64,000 bases of DNA, taken from Asticcacaulis sp. GTDB taxonomy: Bacteria > Pseudomonadota > Alphaproteobacteria > Caulobacterales > Caulobacteraceae. Below are positions 1 to 10,742 of the stretch, piece after piece (the first letter of the stretch is position 1; every line of letters begins with the position of its first letter). The DNA lies in the NCBI GenBank assembly GCA_024707255.1, contig JANQAC010000002.1:1048001-1112000 (forward strand). The letters are read 5' to 3'. The position numbers and the translations under genes are program-made. The notes under the pieces are model-generated. The model had not been told where the DNA came from and did not search any database. It was given only the letters and a program-made list of their open reading frames with translations.

Positions 1-44
1 AAATTCGGGAAACAAGAATAAAGTCGCCGTTTCAAGGGTTCCGT

Positions 45-872
45 ATGAGTCAAGGCAGCGTGCTTATAATGGATCAGAACCGTGATCTGGCGCAGCGCAT
101 TGCCTTGATGCTGCATCAGCAGAAGTGGACATCGGTCCTGAGTTTTGATCAGAAAATGGCCATGCGGATGCTGAAGGGCAGCCGTTTCCATTTGCTGCTG
201 TTCGATGCCTATGACGCCAATGGCGCAACAATCGAGCATATCGACCAGATCCGCGGCGAAGCCCAGGATGCGCCTCTGGCCATCATGTCCGATGGCGGTG
301 GGCGCGGCAATGCCATCAATACCGCCATGAACCAGGCGCGTGTTGCCGGCGCGGACTTTGTCCTGCCCAAGCCGTTCAATCCGGAAAAACTGAAAAACCT
401 GCTGGCTGATACCAATGCTTATCATCGCGCCCGCTCAAAGGATCACAATGTCCTGGTCATCGAGGACAATGAAGACCTGCGCAATGATATCTGCCGGGTG
501 CTCAAGCAGGTGGGCTACAAGGTCTCCTATGCTGCCAATATGGAAGACGCCTTCTTCGATCATAATCTCGGTCTGATCGATGTCGTAGTGACGGCGGTGC
601 TTATCCCCGGTATCGGCGGCATCGAAGGCACGGCGCAGATCAAGAGCGACTTTGGCCACTGCAAGGTCGTGGCCATGTCGGAAGGTGTCGACGCCACAAT
701 TACCGCTGTTCACGTTCTGGCGGCGGCCAAGGCGGCCGGGGCGGATGCCTTGTTGCCCAAGCCTTTCACCATGCACGAACTGCTCAAGAGCGTGGCTGGT
801 GTTATCCGCGCCAAGGATGATCCGGCGGAAGACCTGGCCCAGGCGGCTGTCGACGCGATTTTCGCGCGCTAA
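45..872 (+). CDS. Tandem-receiver response regulator, second receiver degenerate
   Basis: This 275-residue protein is two CheY-like receiver domains (about residues 4-122 and 135-256) with no output domain, so it probably works by protein contacts in a phosphorelay. Receiver 1 keeps the likely phosphoacceptor D54 and the lysine K109 but only one of the acidic pair (D10). Receiver 2 keeps E140/D141 and K239, yet the position of the phosphoacceptor Asp is Ala (A184, in the stretch VVVTAVLIPG), so it should not be phosphorylated. The partner kinase is not evident nearby; the hybrid kinase at 3.3-5.9 kb is a candidate only by proximity. Fold assignment is sure; pathway is unknown. Confidence 0.85.
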   Translation: MSQGSVLIMDQNRDLAQRIALMLHQQKWTSVLSFDQKMAMRMLKGSRFHLLLFDAYDANGATIEHIDQIRGEAQDAPLAIMSDGGGRGNAINTAMNQARVAGADFVLPKPFNPEKLKNLLADTNAYHRARSKDHNVLVIEDNEDLRNDICRVLKQVGYKVSYAANMEDAFFDHNLGLIDVVVTAVLIPGIGGIEGTAQIKSDFGHCKVVAMSEGVDATITAVHVLAAAKAAGADALLPKPFTMHELLKSVAGVIRAKDDPAEDLAQAAVDAIFAR

Positions 873-2298
873 AACAACACATGCGGATTCATGATCCGCT
901 TCGGATCAAGCGCCAGACGCAGGGCCTGCATGGCCGAGATTGCCACCGGATCCTTGTAGAGCAGGGCTTCTTCGGTTTTCATGCGGCCGAGGCCATGCTC
1001 GGCCGAGATCGAGCCTTCATATTCATTGACCAGATCATGGACGACCTTGGCGCCGGCGTCGCGCATGGCATTGAATTCGCCAGCGTCCATGCCTTCCGGC
1101 ACAATGACGTTAAAGTGGACATTGCCATCGCCGACATGGCCAAAGGCCACAAGACGCGCGCCCGGCAGGAAGGCTTCGATGGCCTTGGCGCCTTCTTCCA
1201 TATATTCCGCCATCCGTGACAGGGGCACCGAAATATCATGCTTCCAGGCGGCGCCCTCGGCCTTTTCGGCGGCGGAATGGTCTTCACGCAGGCGCCAGAA
1301 CTCGGCGGCCTGGGTTTCGTTCTGGGCGATGACAGCGTCGAGCACCAGTTCTTCTTCGAAGGCGGCCTCCAGCAGGCGCTCCATGGATGAGGCAGCGCCT
1401 TCCGGATCGCCGGACGCGACCTCGATCAGTGCGTACCAGGGATATTCGGCACCCAGCGGCTCGCGCGTATCCGGGATATGCTTCAGCACCAGCGAGAGAC
1501 CATAACGGCCCATAAGCTCGAAGGCTTCGACCTGACCGCCGGTTTCCTGCTTGGCGCGGACCAGCAGATCGATTGCCTTTTGCGCGCTGTCAAACGCCAC
1601 GATGGCGGTCGAACGCGAATTCATGATCGGGAAGAGTTTCAGCGAAGCGGCGGTGATGATGCCGAGCGTGCCTTCGGCGCCAATGAACATGTGCTTGATG
1701 TCATAGCCCGTATTGTCCTTGCGCAGACGTTTAAGGCCATGGAAAATATCGCCATTGGGCAGGACAACTTCGAGACCGGAAACCAGGTCACGCGTTACGC
1801 CATAGCGCAGCACGGCCGTACCGCCGGCATTGGTCGAAATCACGCCGCCGACCGTGGCGGTGCCTTCCGCGGCCAGCGACAGGGGGAAGTAGCGACCAGC
1901 CTTTTCGGCGATCTGCTGGGCGTCGAGCAGGGTCAGGCCGGACTCCAGCACCATTGTGTCGTCGGTCGGCGCCACATCGCGGATCGCTTTCATGCGCTCC
2001 AGCGAGATCAGGATTTCGCCGAACGGAATTTGCCCGCCGACCAGACCAGTATTGCCACCCTGGGGGTAATGGCGATGTTATTATCGTAGCAGATCTTGAC
2101 CACGGCTGAGACTTCCCCGGTCGATTTCGGCAGGACGAGCAGGGGCGTGTGTCCCTTCCACTTGCCACGCCATTCGGTCAGCTTCGGGTCGACACGCATC
2201 GGGTCTTCGCTGTAACCGGCTTCCCCGACAACGGCCTTGATCTGCGCCAGGACTTCGGGCGAAACGGGCGGAGCGTCAGTGAAGGCGGGCGTAGACAT
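869..2298 (-). CDS. FAD-binding 2-hydroxyacid dehydrogenase (GlcD/D-lactate dehydrogenase family), frameshifted
   Basis: Flavoprotein of the GlcD / D-lactate / D-2-hydroxyglutarate dehydrogenase family, oxidising a D-2-hydroxyacid with electrons passed to a quinone, cytochrome or flavoprotein acceptor. The N-terminal 2298-2008 part begins the PCMH-type FAD domain; the rest carries GTLGIIT and the C-terminal HGLGR motif followed by an ending LDPKRIMNPHVLF typical of the family. The frame breaks at a run of five G on the top strand (2062-2066): adding one base joins the halves as TPQGGNTGLVGGQIPFGE, the expected FAD-loop sequence, giving 476 residues. Substrate cannot be told from sequence. It is divergent from the Nudix gene with a very short shared intergenic region. 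Confidence 0.85.
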
Positions 2299-2318
2299 AG
2301 CATAGACCTTGATTAAAG

Positions 2319-2783
2319 ATGCGTTGGCGTTGCGTTAAGCGAGAGAGCCCGGAAGTGCAAGACACAAAACCTAATCCATCCGGTCAGCCTGACTCACATC
2401 CGGTGCCCGCAGTAGGGGTTGTGTGCTGGCGCGGTGACGAAGTCCTGCTGATCCGGCGCGGACGGGCGCCGCGCCTGGGCGAGTGGTCGATCCCAGGCGG
2501 CAAGGTGCATCGGGCGGAGGCGCTTGAGGCAGCCGCCCTGCGTGAGTTGCTTGAAGAAACCGGCGTGCAGGCGAAAATTAGCGGATTACTCGCCATCTAC
2601 GAGATAATTGAGCCCGGATTTCATTATATTCTGATCGATTATGGCGCCGAGTGGCTTTCAGGGGAACCGGTAGCCGGAGATGACGCCGATGAAGCGCGCT
2701 TTATGCCGCTGGGCAAGGCTATGGCATTGATTAATAATGCGGATATGCACGACGTGCTGTTGAAATCCGTACGCGCCAGGTAA
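2319..2783 (+). CDS. NUDIX hydrolase
   Basis: Nudix pyrophosphohydrolase of 154 residues as drawn. The Nudix box runs from G61 to V83, with the catalytic REL-LEE-TG core (RELLEETG) that binds divalent metal. The N-terminal residues before AVGVVCWRG (about residue 31) look unstructured. A GTG at 2355 would give a shorter start and a roomier divergent promoter region with the flavoprotein gene; no strong ribosome-binding site decides between the two. Substrate is probably a nucleoside diphosphate derivative (ADP-ribose type), but that is inference from family only. Confidence 0.85.
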   Translation: MRWRCVKRESPEVQDTKPNPSGQPDSHPVPAVGVVCWRGDEVLLIRRGRAPRLGEWSIPGGKVHRAEALEAAALRELLEETGVQAKISGLLAIYEIIEPGFHYILIDYGAEWLSGEPVAGDDADEARFMPLGKAMALINNADMHDVLLKSVRAR

Positions 2784-3036
2784 GATTCAGGTCGTTAAAA
2801 AGGACTGTGACCTTTCGGTCGCGTACGGTCAAAGAATGCAAAAAATCTAAGTTGAGGGGCGTGTGCGGTAATTTCGCGTCTTGTGCGAGTTTCATTTTTG
2901 TGGTTAATGCCTGTTAACGGTAATAAAGGTGGTTAATTCCACTCGAATCCGTGCGGCAGGGCTGTAATTCCAAACGTCAGTGCGGAGCTCCAGACTGCGT
3001 CAAATGTTCATTTTGGTGAGTCTCAGGAGTAAGTTT
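2784..3036. other. Intergenic region with TTAA cluster
   Basis: No convincing gene is present. Three TTAA tetramers lie at 2904, 2914 and 2933 upstream of the small secreted peptide. The first pair is spaced by six bases, one short of the TTAA-N7-TTAA spacing of the CtrA cell-cycle regulator known from Caulobacter, so this is at best a weak CtrA-like region. A short open frame extending upstream of 3037 is rejected as an extension of the peptide gene. Confidence 0.3.
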
Positions 3037-3177
3037 ATGAAGAAGTTGACTATCGCTGTTGTCGCTATGGTTGTCGCTGCCGGCGCCTCTTTCGCCGTTA
3101 GCCAGGCGGTTGCTCACCAGATGCCGACCTGCAACTGCTCGCCGCAGTTCGGTTGCGTCTGTGGTGGTATGCGCTAA
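3037..3177 (+). CDS. Small secreted cysteine-rich peptide (46 aa)
   Basis: ATG at 3037 is preceded by AGGAG at 3025-3029 at ideal spacing, which decides the start over an in-frame one at 2980. The product has a clean Sec signal peptide (MKKLTIAVVAMVVAAGASFA then VSQAVA) and a mature tail of about 20 residues holding a symmetrical CxC-x5-CxC pattern (CNCSPQFGCVC) and ending GGMR. A hairpin terminator follows 38 bases after the stop, so it looks like a complete monocistronic unit. Two disulphides or a metal site are possible. I do not recognise the family; function unknown. Confidence 0.7.
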   Translation: MKKLTIAVVAMVVAAGASFAVSQAVAHQMPTCNCSPQFGCVCGGMR

Positions 3178-3214
3178 TTACGCTCGAAACTGACGGAATT
3201 CAGTTATAATTTTT

Positions 3215-3243
3215 ACGCCCCGCGCTTGCCGCGGGGCGTTTGC
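3215..3243 (+). terminator. Hairpin terminator after secreted peptide gene
   Basis: Perfect 10-bp inverted repeat ACGCCCCGCG (3215-3224) and CGCGGGGCGT (3230-3239), five-base loop, then a short T run. Confidence 0.6.
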
Positions 3244-3330
3244 ATATTACCGTCTTCGTAACCCTGCAGTTTAAGTGAATCCTAAGGTCTTTATGGCCAA
3301 ATGGAAGAACTTTAGGTAACGGGAGACGGC

Positions 3331-5925
<2,595 letters not shown>

Positions 5926-6024
5926 ACCGCTTTCACGCCGATTTGGCTAGGGCCCGGCCGAAACCCCCTGTATAATGGCCATCACATACCCCATATTGGG
6001 CGTGTGATTTCGGGGGAGGCCCTA

Positions 6025-6978
6025 TTGCTGCAATCCATTTCCATTTTCGGACCCTTGACCTTTGTCGTCATCGTGCTCGGAGTCATGATGCTGTTCAGCA
6101 TCGTGAAGATCGTGCCGCAGGGGTACGAATTTACCATCGAGAACTTTGGCCGTTATACGCGCACGCTCAAGCCGGGTATTGCCTTCCTGACGCCGTTCGT
6201 CGAGGCAATCGGACGCAAGGTCAATATGATGGAGCGCGTCTTCGATGTGCCGCAGCAGGACGTCATCACCAAGGACAATGTCAATGTCAAGGTCGACGGC
6301 ATCGTCTTCACCCAGGTTATCGATGCCGCGCTGGCCGCCTATCGCGTCGATAATCTTGACAACGCCATCACCCAACTGGCCATGACCAACCTGCGTACGG
6401 TCGTTGGCGCCATGGAACTGGATGAGGTGCTTTCCCAACGCGACGCCATCAATTCACGTCTGCTGAATGTGATTGATCATGCCACCAGCCCGTGGGGCGT
6501 TAAGGTAAATCGTATTGAAATCAAAGATTTGAAGCCGCCTCATGACATAACGGATTCGATGGCGCGCCAGATGAAGGCCGAACGCGAACGTCGTGCGCTG
6601 ATCATCGAGGCCGACGGTGAAAAACAGGCCGCGATTGCCCGCGCAGAAGGCTCGAAACAATCCGCCGTGCTGGAAGCTGAGGGCCGCAAGGAAGCTGCTT
6701 TCCGGGACGCCGAAGCCCGCGAACGGTCGGCCGAGGCGGAAGCCCGCGCCACGGATGTGGTGTCCCAGGCTATTGCCAAGGGCGATGTCAACGCCATCAA
6801 CTATTTCGTGGCGCAGAAATATGTCGAAGCCTTCGGCCGTTTCGCCGAGTCGAACAATACCAAGACCCTGATCATGCCCGCTGACATGTCGTCCCTGGCC
6901 GGAATGGTTGGCGGGGTCGCCGAACTGATCAAGTCGGTCGGGCCGGATACGCCCAAAGCGCCGGCGAAGAAGGCGTAG
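6025..6978 (+). CDS. SPFH/Band 7 membrane protein (stomatin-like, QmcA type)
   Basis: Stomatin/prohibitin-family protein of about 317 residues that forms membrane-associated oligomers. An N-terminal hydrophobic helix (FVVIVLGVMMLFSIVKI) is followed by the Band 7 domain starting at VPQGYEF and by a long Ala/Glu-rich coiled coil (ARAEGSKQSAVLEAEG region). The TTG at 6025 is chosen because GGGGGAGG at 6012-6018 sits six bases upstream; a GTG at 6004 is the alternative and would add seven residues. The next gene, ten bases downstream, encodes the NfeD-type partner that classically accompanies SPFH proteins, so the pair is an operon acting in membrane quality control or microdomain organisation. 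Confidence 0.88.
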   Translation: MLQSISIFGPLTFVVIVLGVMMLFSIVKIVPQGYEFTIENFGRYTRTLKPGIAFLTPFVEAIGRKVNMMERVFDVPQQDVITKDNVNVKVDGIVFTQVIDAALAAYRVDNLDNAITQLAMTNLRTVVGAMELDEVLSQRDAINSRLLNVIDHATSPWGVKVNRIEIKDLKPPHDITDSMARQMKAERERRALIIEADGEKQAAIARAEGSKQSAVLEAEGRKEAAFRDAEARERSAEAEARATDVVSQAIAKGDVNAINYFVAQKYVEAFGRFAESNNTKTLIMPADMSSLAGMVGGVAELIKSVGPDTPKAPAKKA

Positions 6979-6987
6979 GAGGCAACC

Positions 6988-7476
6988 ATGGATATGAATG
7001 CCATTCTTCTGATGGGGCCGATGTCGATGAATGCCTTCTGGTTCTGGTTCGTCTTCGGCCTGCTGCTGCTCGGCATTGAAATGTTTCTGGGCACGCAATG
7101 GCTGCTGTGGGCCGCCGCCGCGGCCGGCGTCGTGGCGGTAATCTGCTTGACCGGCCTGCCGTTCGGCCTGTTCCTTCAGGCCCTGACCTTCGCGGTCCTG
7201 AGCCTGGTGATGGGGCTGCTGACGCCGAAATTTCTCAAGGTGAGCAGCCACAGCCCGGATGTCAATGATCCGCACCGGCGCATGGTCGGCAAGGAGGCTG
7301 AGGTGCTCAGCGGCTTTGAACTGGTGTCCGGCGGTGAACGGACCGGCCGTGTGGTGTTCGATGGTGTCGAATGGCCGGCCGTGCTGGGCGAAGCGAGCCA
7401 GATGAAGCTGGCGGCCAGCGATCGTGTCATCATTGAGCGCATATATGAAGGTCGGGTTTTCGTTCGGCCGGCCTGA
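6988..7476 (+). CDS. NfeD-family membrane protein
   Basis: 162-residue NfeD-like protein: two or three N-terminal transmembrane helices (about residues 10-75, FWFWFVFGLLLLGIEMFLG onwards) and a C-terminal OB-fold domain beginning around MVGKEAEVLSGFE and ending VIIERIYEGRVFVRPA. AGGAGG lies just before the ATG. It lacks a ClpP-like protease domain, so it is the short form of the family that partners an SPFH protein, here the gene immediately upstream. Precise role is inferred from the pairing. Confidence 0.85.
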   Translation: MDMNAILLMGPMSMNAFWFWFVFGLLLLGIEMFLGTQWLLWAAAAAGVVAVICLTGLPFGLFLQALTFAVLSLVMGLLTPKFLKVSSHSPDVNDPHRRMVGKEAEVLSGFELVSGGERTGRVVFDGVEWPAVLGEASQMKLAASDRVIIERIYEGRVFVRPA

Positions 7477-7559
7477 TTCGCTTTAAAGTCGCATCTTGCC
7501 TCGTTAACCATTTTTTGGTTTGATATCCGGCGGACATCTGGTCCGTTTGGGGGAAATCC

Positions 7560-8342
7560 ATGAAAATCTGGTTGCGGCTGACCATGCTTGCGGCGTGCCT
7601 CGTATTGCCGACTGTGGCTCAGGCGGGTGCCTGGCCGCAGATGAAGGGCGATACGCAGGCGATTATCACCTATGAACCAGGCGCTGCCGATGATGGGTTC
7701 GACGCTTCCGGCGACAAGACGATCGCGCTTGACAGATGGAAGCAGAACAACCTGTCGCTGTTCGTCGATCATGGGGTCACCGAGCACCTGACCCTGACAG
7801 CCAAGGTCAACTACCGCGACTATACCACTGGTTCGGAACGCTTTTCCGGCCTGAGTTCGATTGAAGTCGGCGGACGCTGGACAATCAGACGAACCGACGA
7901 TTTCGTCTTTGCGCTGGGTGCCATGGTCGAAGGTTTCGGCAAAGGACGGCGCAATGATTACGACCAGACTTCTAAGGGCGGGACCGATTATGACCTGCGC
8001 GCCTATGCCGGTCGGAACTTCAGGCTGCTGGGCAAGGATGCGTTCGTCGATCTTCAGGCGGCGCGTCATTTGCGCCAGTATGAAGCCAATGAATGGCGTA
8101 TCGATGCAACCCTGGGGGTAAAGCCCTCGCCAAAATGGATGGTCATGGCCCAGGTTTTCGCCGGCCGCACCGATAAGGCTGCCTGGGGACATGCGGAATG
8201 GGCCAATACCGAACTGAGCGTAGTGCGCCGCTTCGGGCCGCAGCAGCAGACCAGCCTGCAACTCGGCCTGCGTCAAACGGCGGCCGGCCGTAATGTACCC
8301 GCCGTCCAGGCCGTCGTTGTCAGTCTGTGGAAGACGTTTTAG
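7560..8342 (+). CDS. Predicted outer-membrane beta-barrel protein
   Basis: 260-residue exported protein with a signal peptide cleaved near AQAGA (about residue 22). The mature part alternates polar and hydrophobic residues in amphipathic strands and ends in an aromatic residue (LWKTF), the usual outer-membrane barrel assembly signal. It has a good ribosome-binding site (GGGGGAAATCC). The stop overlaps the stop of the convergent cytochrome c gene by four bases. I do not recognise a specific transporter family; function unknown. Confidence 0.7.
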   Translation: MKIWLRLTMLAACLVLPTVAQAGAWPQMKGDTQAIITYEPGAADDGFDASGDKTIALDRWKQNNLSLFVDHGVTEHLTLTAKVNYRDYTTGSERFSGLSSIEVGGRWTIRRTDDFVFALGAMVEGFGKGRRNDYDQTSKGGTDYDLRAYAGRNFRLLGKDAFVDLQAARHLRQYEANEWRIDATLGVKPSPKWMVMAQVFAGRTDKAAWGHAEWANTELSVVRRFGPQQQTSLQLGLRQTAAGRNVPAVQAVVVSLWKTF

Positions 8343-8863
8343 TCGGCACTTGAGGCCGATTGCGAAGCCGCTGCCGGCGGCGCATAGGGCGTTGTTTCCA
8401 GCTTGAGCCAGGCAATCAGATTGCGGCGGTCGGTTTCATTCTGGATGCCCTGATAGCTCATCTTCGTGCCTTTGACGACGGACTGCGGCGCGGCGAGGTA
8501 GGTATCCAGCGTGTCGAAGTCCCAGGTAACATTATGCGCCGTCATGGCTTCCGTGAAGGTGTAGCCCGGTTCGGTGCCCGATTTGCGGCCGAAAACACCA
8601 TAAAGATGCGGCCCCACCAGGTTCATTTTGTCGGGGCCGATCGTGTGACAGGCGCGGCATTTGGTGAACTGCTTTTCGCCGGCAGCCAGGTCGGCGGTAT
8701 TGTAGGGGGCGGGGAAGGTGGTCTGGATGGCGACTTTTTCCGCGTCGGTATAGACATGCGGTGCCGCCATCACGACGTCCGGCGCATCGTCATTATCCGC
8801 CTTGGAATCGCAGCCGCTTAAGATCAGTGCGGCGGCAGAAAATAGTAATATGGCCTTCGTCAT
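8339..8863 (-). CDS. Class I cytochrome c lipoprotein
   Basis: Soluble c-type cytochrome domain anchored as a lipoprotein, 174 residues from the ATG at 8863, which has GAGGC upstream. The lipobox is LSGC with C18; haem is attached at C69-R-A-C72-H73, and a Met axial ligand is likely in KGTKMSYQG. The protein resembles the cytochrome c2/c552 group that shuttles electrons to terminal oxidases. A further in-frame ATG upstream (8890) would place charged residues before the signal and is rejected. Confidence 0.88.
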   Translation of the reverse strand: MTKAILLFSAAALILSGCDSKADNDDAPDVVMAAPHVYTDAEKVAIQTTFPAPYNTADLAAGEKQFTKCRACHTIGPDKMNLVGPHLYGVFGRKSGTEPGYTFTEAMTAHNVTWDFDTLDTYLAAPQSVVKGTKMSYQGIQNETDRRNLIAWLKLETTPYAPPAAASQSASSAD

Positions 8864-8936
8864 GTGATCTGCCTCTGAATGAACGCCCATCTCTTAAGCC
8901 AGACCGAGGCGTCTGGCGACCGTTAAAATGTCGCAC

Positions 8937-9083
8937 TCAGGACGAGGCGCTGCTGTCCATGGGGGCGGAAGCCGGTACTTCGCTCGGTGCGGAATCGCCG
9001 GGCTCCTGATTACAGGCGGACAGCAGAACTATGGACGTCAGCGCCAGTAGCAGCAGGCGGACAGAGGTTTGATGAGCAATCAT
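8937..9083 (-). CDS. Small predicted lipoprotein (48 aa)
   Basis: The ATG at 9083 has GGAG at ideal spacing. It encodes a short hydrophobic signal segment, a lipobox (LLSAC) and a Pro/Ser/Ala-rich acidic tail (NQEPGDSAPSEVPASAP). A longer upstream frame to 9221 exists, but it would bury the signal peptide and is not preferred. Composition resembles small uncharacterised envelope lipoproteins; function unknown. Confidence 0.55.
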   Translation of the reverse strand: MIAHQTSVRLLLLALTSIVLLSACNQEPGDSAPSEVPASAPMDSSASS

Positions 9084-9217
9084 GGGAGGCTCCGTATTGC
9101 CGGTTCGTAGGGCTTTAACCGGCTTTCTCTCCATCATAATCCACAGCGATCCCTTCAGCCTATCGGAAATATCGCAAGGTGATCCAATGCCGCAGGACTG
9201 TGGCAAAACCTCCTCAA

Positions 9218-9709
9218 TCAAAAGAGGAGCGGGGTCTCGAAATCGAGCAGTTTCTGCTTGAGCGGGAGGCCGCCGCCATAACCCGTCAGGGCGCCGTTCT
9301 TGCCGATGACACGGTGGCAGGGAATGATCAGGGCAATCGGGTTCCTGTTATTGGCGCCGCCGACCGCCTGGGTGGCCTTGATGTCGCCGATGGCGGCGGC
9401 AATCCGCTGGTATGACCAGGTCTCGCCGAAGGGAATGTCACATAGAGCCTCCCATACCCTGAGCTGAAAATCGGTGCCGCGTGGTTTCAGGTCCAGTGTG
9501 AAAACGGTGCGTTTGCGGTCGAAGAATTCATGAACCTGCCGCGTCACCTCCCCGAGCCGTGCCGGCGCGTGCTCCGCATGACCGGGACGGGAGTAATGGT
9601 GGGACATCTCGCCGTTCAGGAAAATGAACTCAATCAGGGCGCCGTCTTCGTCCACAGTGGCCGCAGCCATGCCAACCAGTGTGTCGATATGTGAAAAATA
9701 GAGGGCCAT
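9218..9709 (-). CDS. ogt: Methylated-DNA--protein-cysteine methyltransferase
   Basis: Suicide repair protein that removes the methyl group from O6-methylguanine onto its own cysteine. The 163-residue protein has the active-site motif IPCHRV with C131, preceded by the Asn hinge (GGANNRNP) and the helix-turn-helix recognition region (SYQRIAAAIG). Size fits the Ogt form without the Ada N-terminal domain. No Ada-type regulator is adjacent. Confidence 0.95.
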   Translation of the reverse strand: MALYFSHIDTLVGMAAATVDEDGALIEFIFLNGEMSHHYSRPGHAEHAPARLGEVTRQVHEFFDRKRTVFTLDLKPRGTDFQLRVWEALCDIPFGETWSYQRIAAAIGDIKATQAVGGANNRNPIALIIPCHRVIGKNGALTGYGGGLPLKQKLLDFETPLLF

Positions 9710-9914
9710 ATCACCAGTTTCTCACGCAGATATGAGAGTCTCAAAATCAACTTTTCGGGCATCGCGACGGCGGCTTGACCAAGCCTTAAGACATACGTCA
9801 GTAATTTGCTTCAATGAAAAGTGCGAACATGAGTGACGCATTATGTGGTCTGAGGTGCGCGTTGCGGTTTGTGTAGTCCGTGCCCGGTACCGCAGCCAGC
9901 GAAGGATATATTCT

Positions 9915-10382
9915 ATGAGCACCGATGCCCTGAAATCTGATCAGCCGCTGGCCAATGTGCTCCTGATCGATGACCGGAAGGCGGATATCGAACTGGCCCG
10001 CGTCTTCCTGCAGGTCCGTGACCGGATGCAGTTCAATCTCAAGGTCGCCCATGGGGCAAAAGAGGCGCTGGAAGTCCTGGAGCAGGCCATGATCCAGGGG
10101 AAGGCCGTCGATCTGCTGCTGCTTGACATCAACATGCCGGGCATGGATGGTTTCGAGCTTTTGGAGGCGGTGCGCCGGGATGCGGCGTTGAGGCATGTGG
10201 CCGTGGTGATGTGTACCGGCTCCACCTATGACCAGGACCAGGTCAGGGCAAAGGCGCTGGGGGCCGTGGGCTATATGGTCAAGCCGGCTTCTCTGGCGCA
10301 GCTCAGGCCCATGCTGACCGCCATCCCGACATTGAAACTGGAGCCCGAAGGCGAGGGGGTCCGTCTGCTGCGCGCCGCCTGA
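9915..10382 (+). CDS. Single-domain response regulator
   Basis: 155-residue receiver-only protein starting at the ATG 9915 (GAAGGA upstream). All catalytic residues are present: D19/D20, phosphoacceptor D71 in LLLLDINMPGMDG, T101 and K123. The spacing between the acidic pair and D71 is longer than in CheY, as in the Rcp1-like group of receivers that pair with PAS or phytochrome-type kinases. No kinase gene lies next to it, so the partner is unknown. Confidence 0.85.
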   Translation: MSTDALKSDQPLANVLLIDDRKADIELARVFLQVRDRMQFNLKVAHGAKEALEVLEQAMIQGKAVDLLLLDINMPGMDGFELLEAVRRDAALRHVAVVMCTGSTYDQDQVRAKALGAVGYMVKPASLAQLRPMLTAIPTLKLEPEGEGVRLLRAA

Positions 10383-10476
10383 CATCTGCTGCCGGCGTAC
10401 TGGCTTTCAATGTAACTTCCGTATCTTGTTTTTATGCGCGGGCGTGGCAGAGTGTGCCTATTGAAGGAGCATTCAA

Positions 10477-10737
10477 ATGGCTGAGACCATCTACCATATC
10501 TTCGACAACAACACAGGCGAGGAAATCTACCTGTCGAACGATTTCCGTTTCCAGAGCACGCCCCAGCCGGAACATCGCATCAATGACGAAAACATGCGCG
10601 ATCGCTTTGGCGGGCCGGCGATCGTCAACCGCGTCGAAACAACCCCGGACGGTTCGATCAACGTGTATGTGGATGGGTCCGAAGAACGCCTAAACGCCGA
10701 CAACCAGGATAGCGATCAGTCTTACCGGCGCTCATAA
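10477..10737 (+). CDS. Conserved-looking hypothetical protein (86 aa)
   Basis: Small hydrophilic protein, acidic, beginning MAETIYHIFDNNTGEEIYL, with a strong ribosome-binding site (GAAGGAG) eight bases before the ATG and normal codon use. There is no signal peptide, membrane segment or recognised domain. It ends a few bases before the convergent serine hydrolase gene. Function unknown. Confidence 0.6.
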   Translation: MAETIYHIFDNNTGEEIYLSNDFRFQSTPQPEHRINDENMRDRFGGPAIVNRVETTPDGSINVYVDGSEERLNADNQDSDQSYRRS

Positions 10738-10742
10738 GGTGG

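Noticed and set aside
5971..5976. TATAAT as a promoter of the SPFH gene
   Set aside because: The best -35-like TTGGCT is 22 bases away, too far for a normal promoter.
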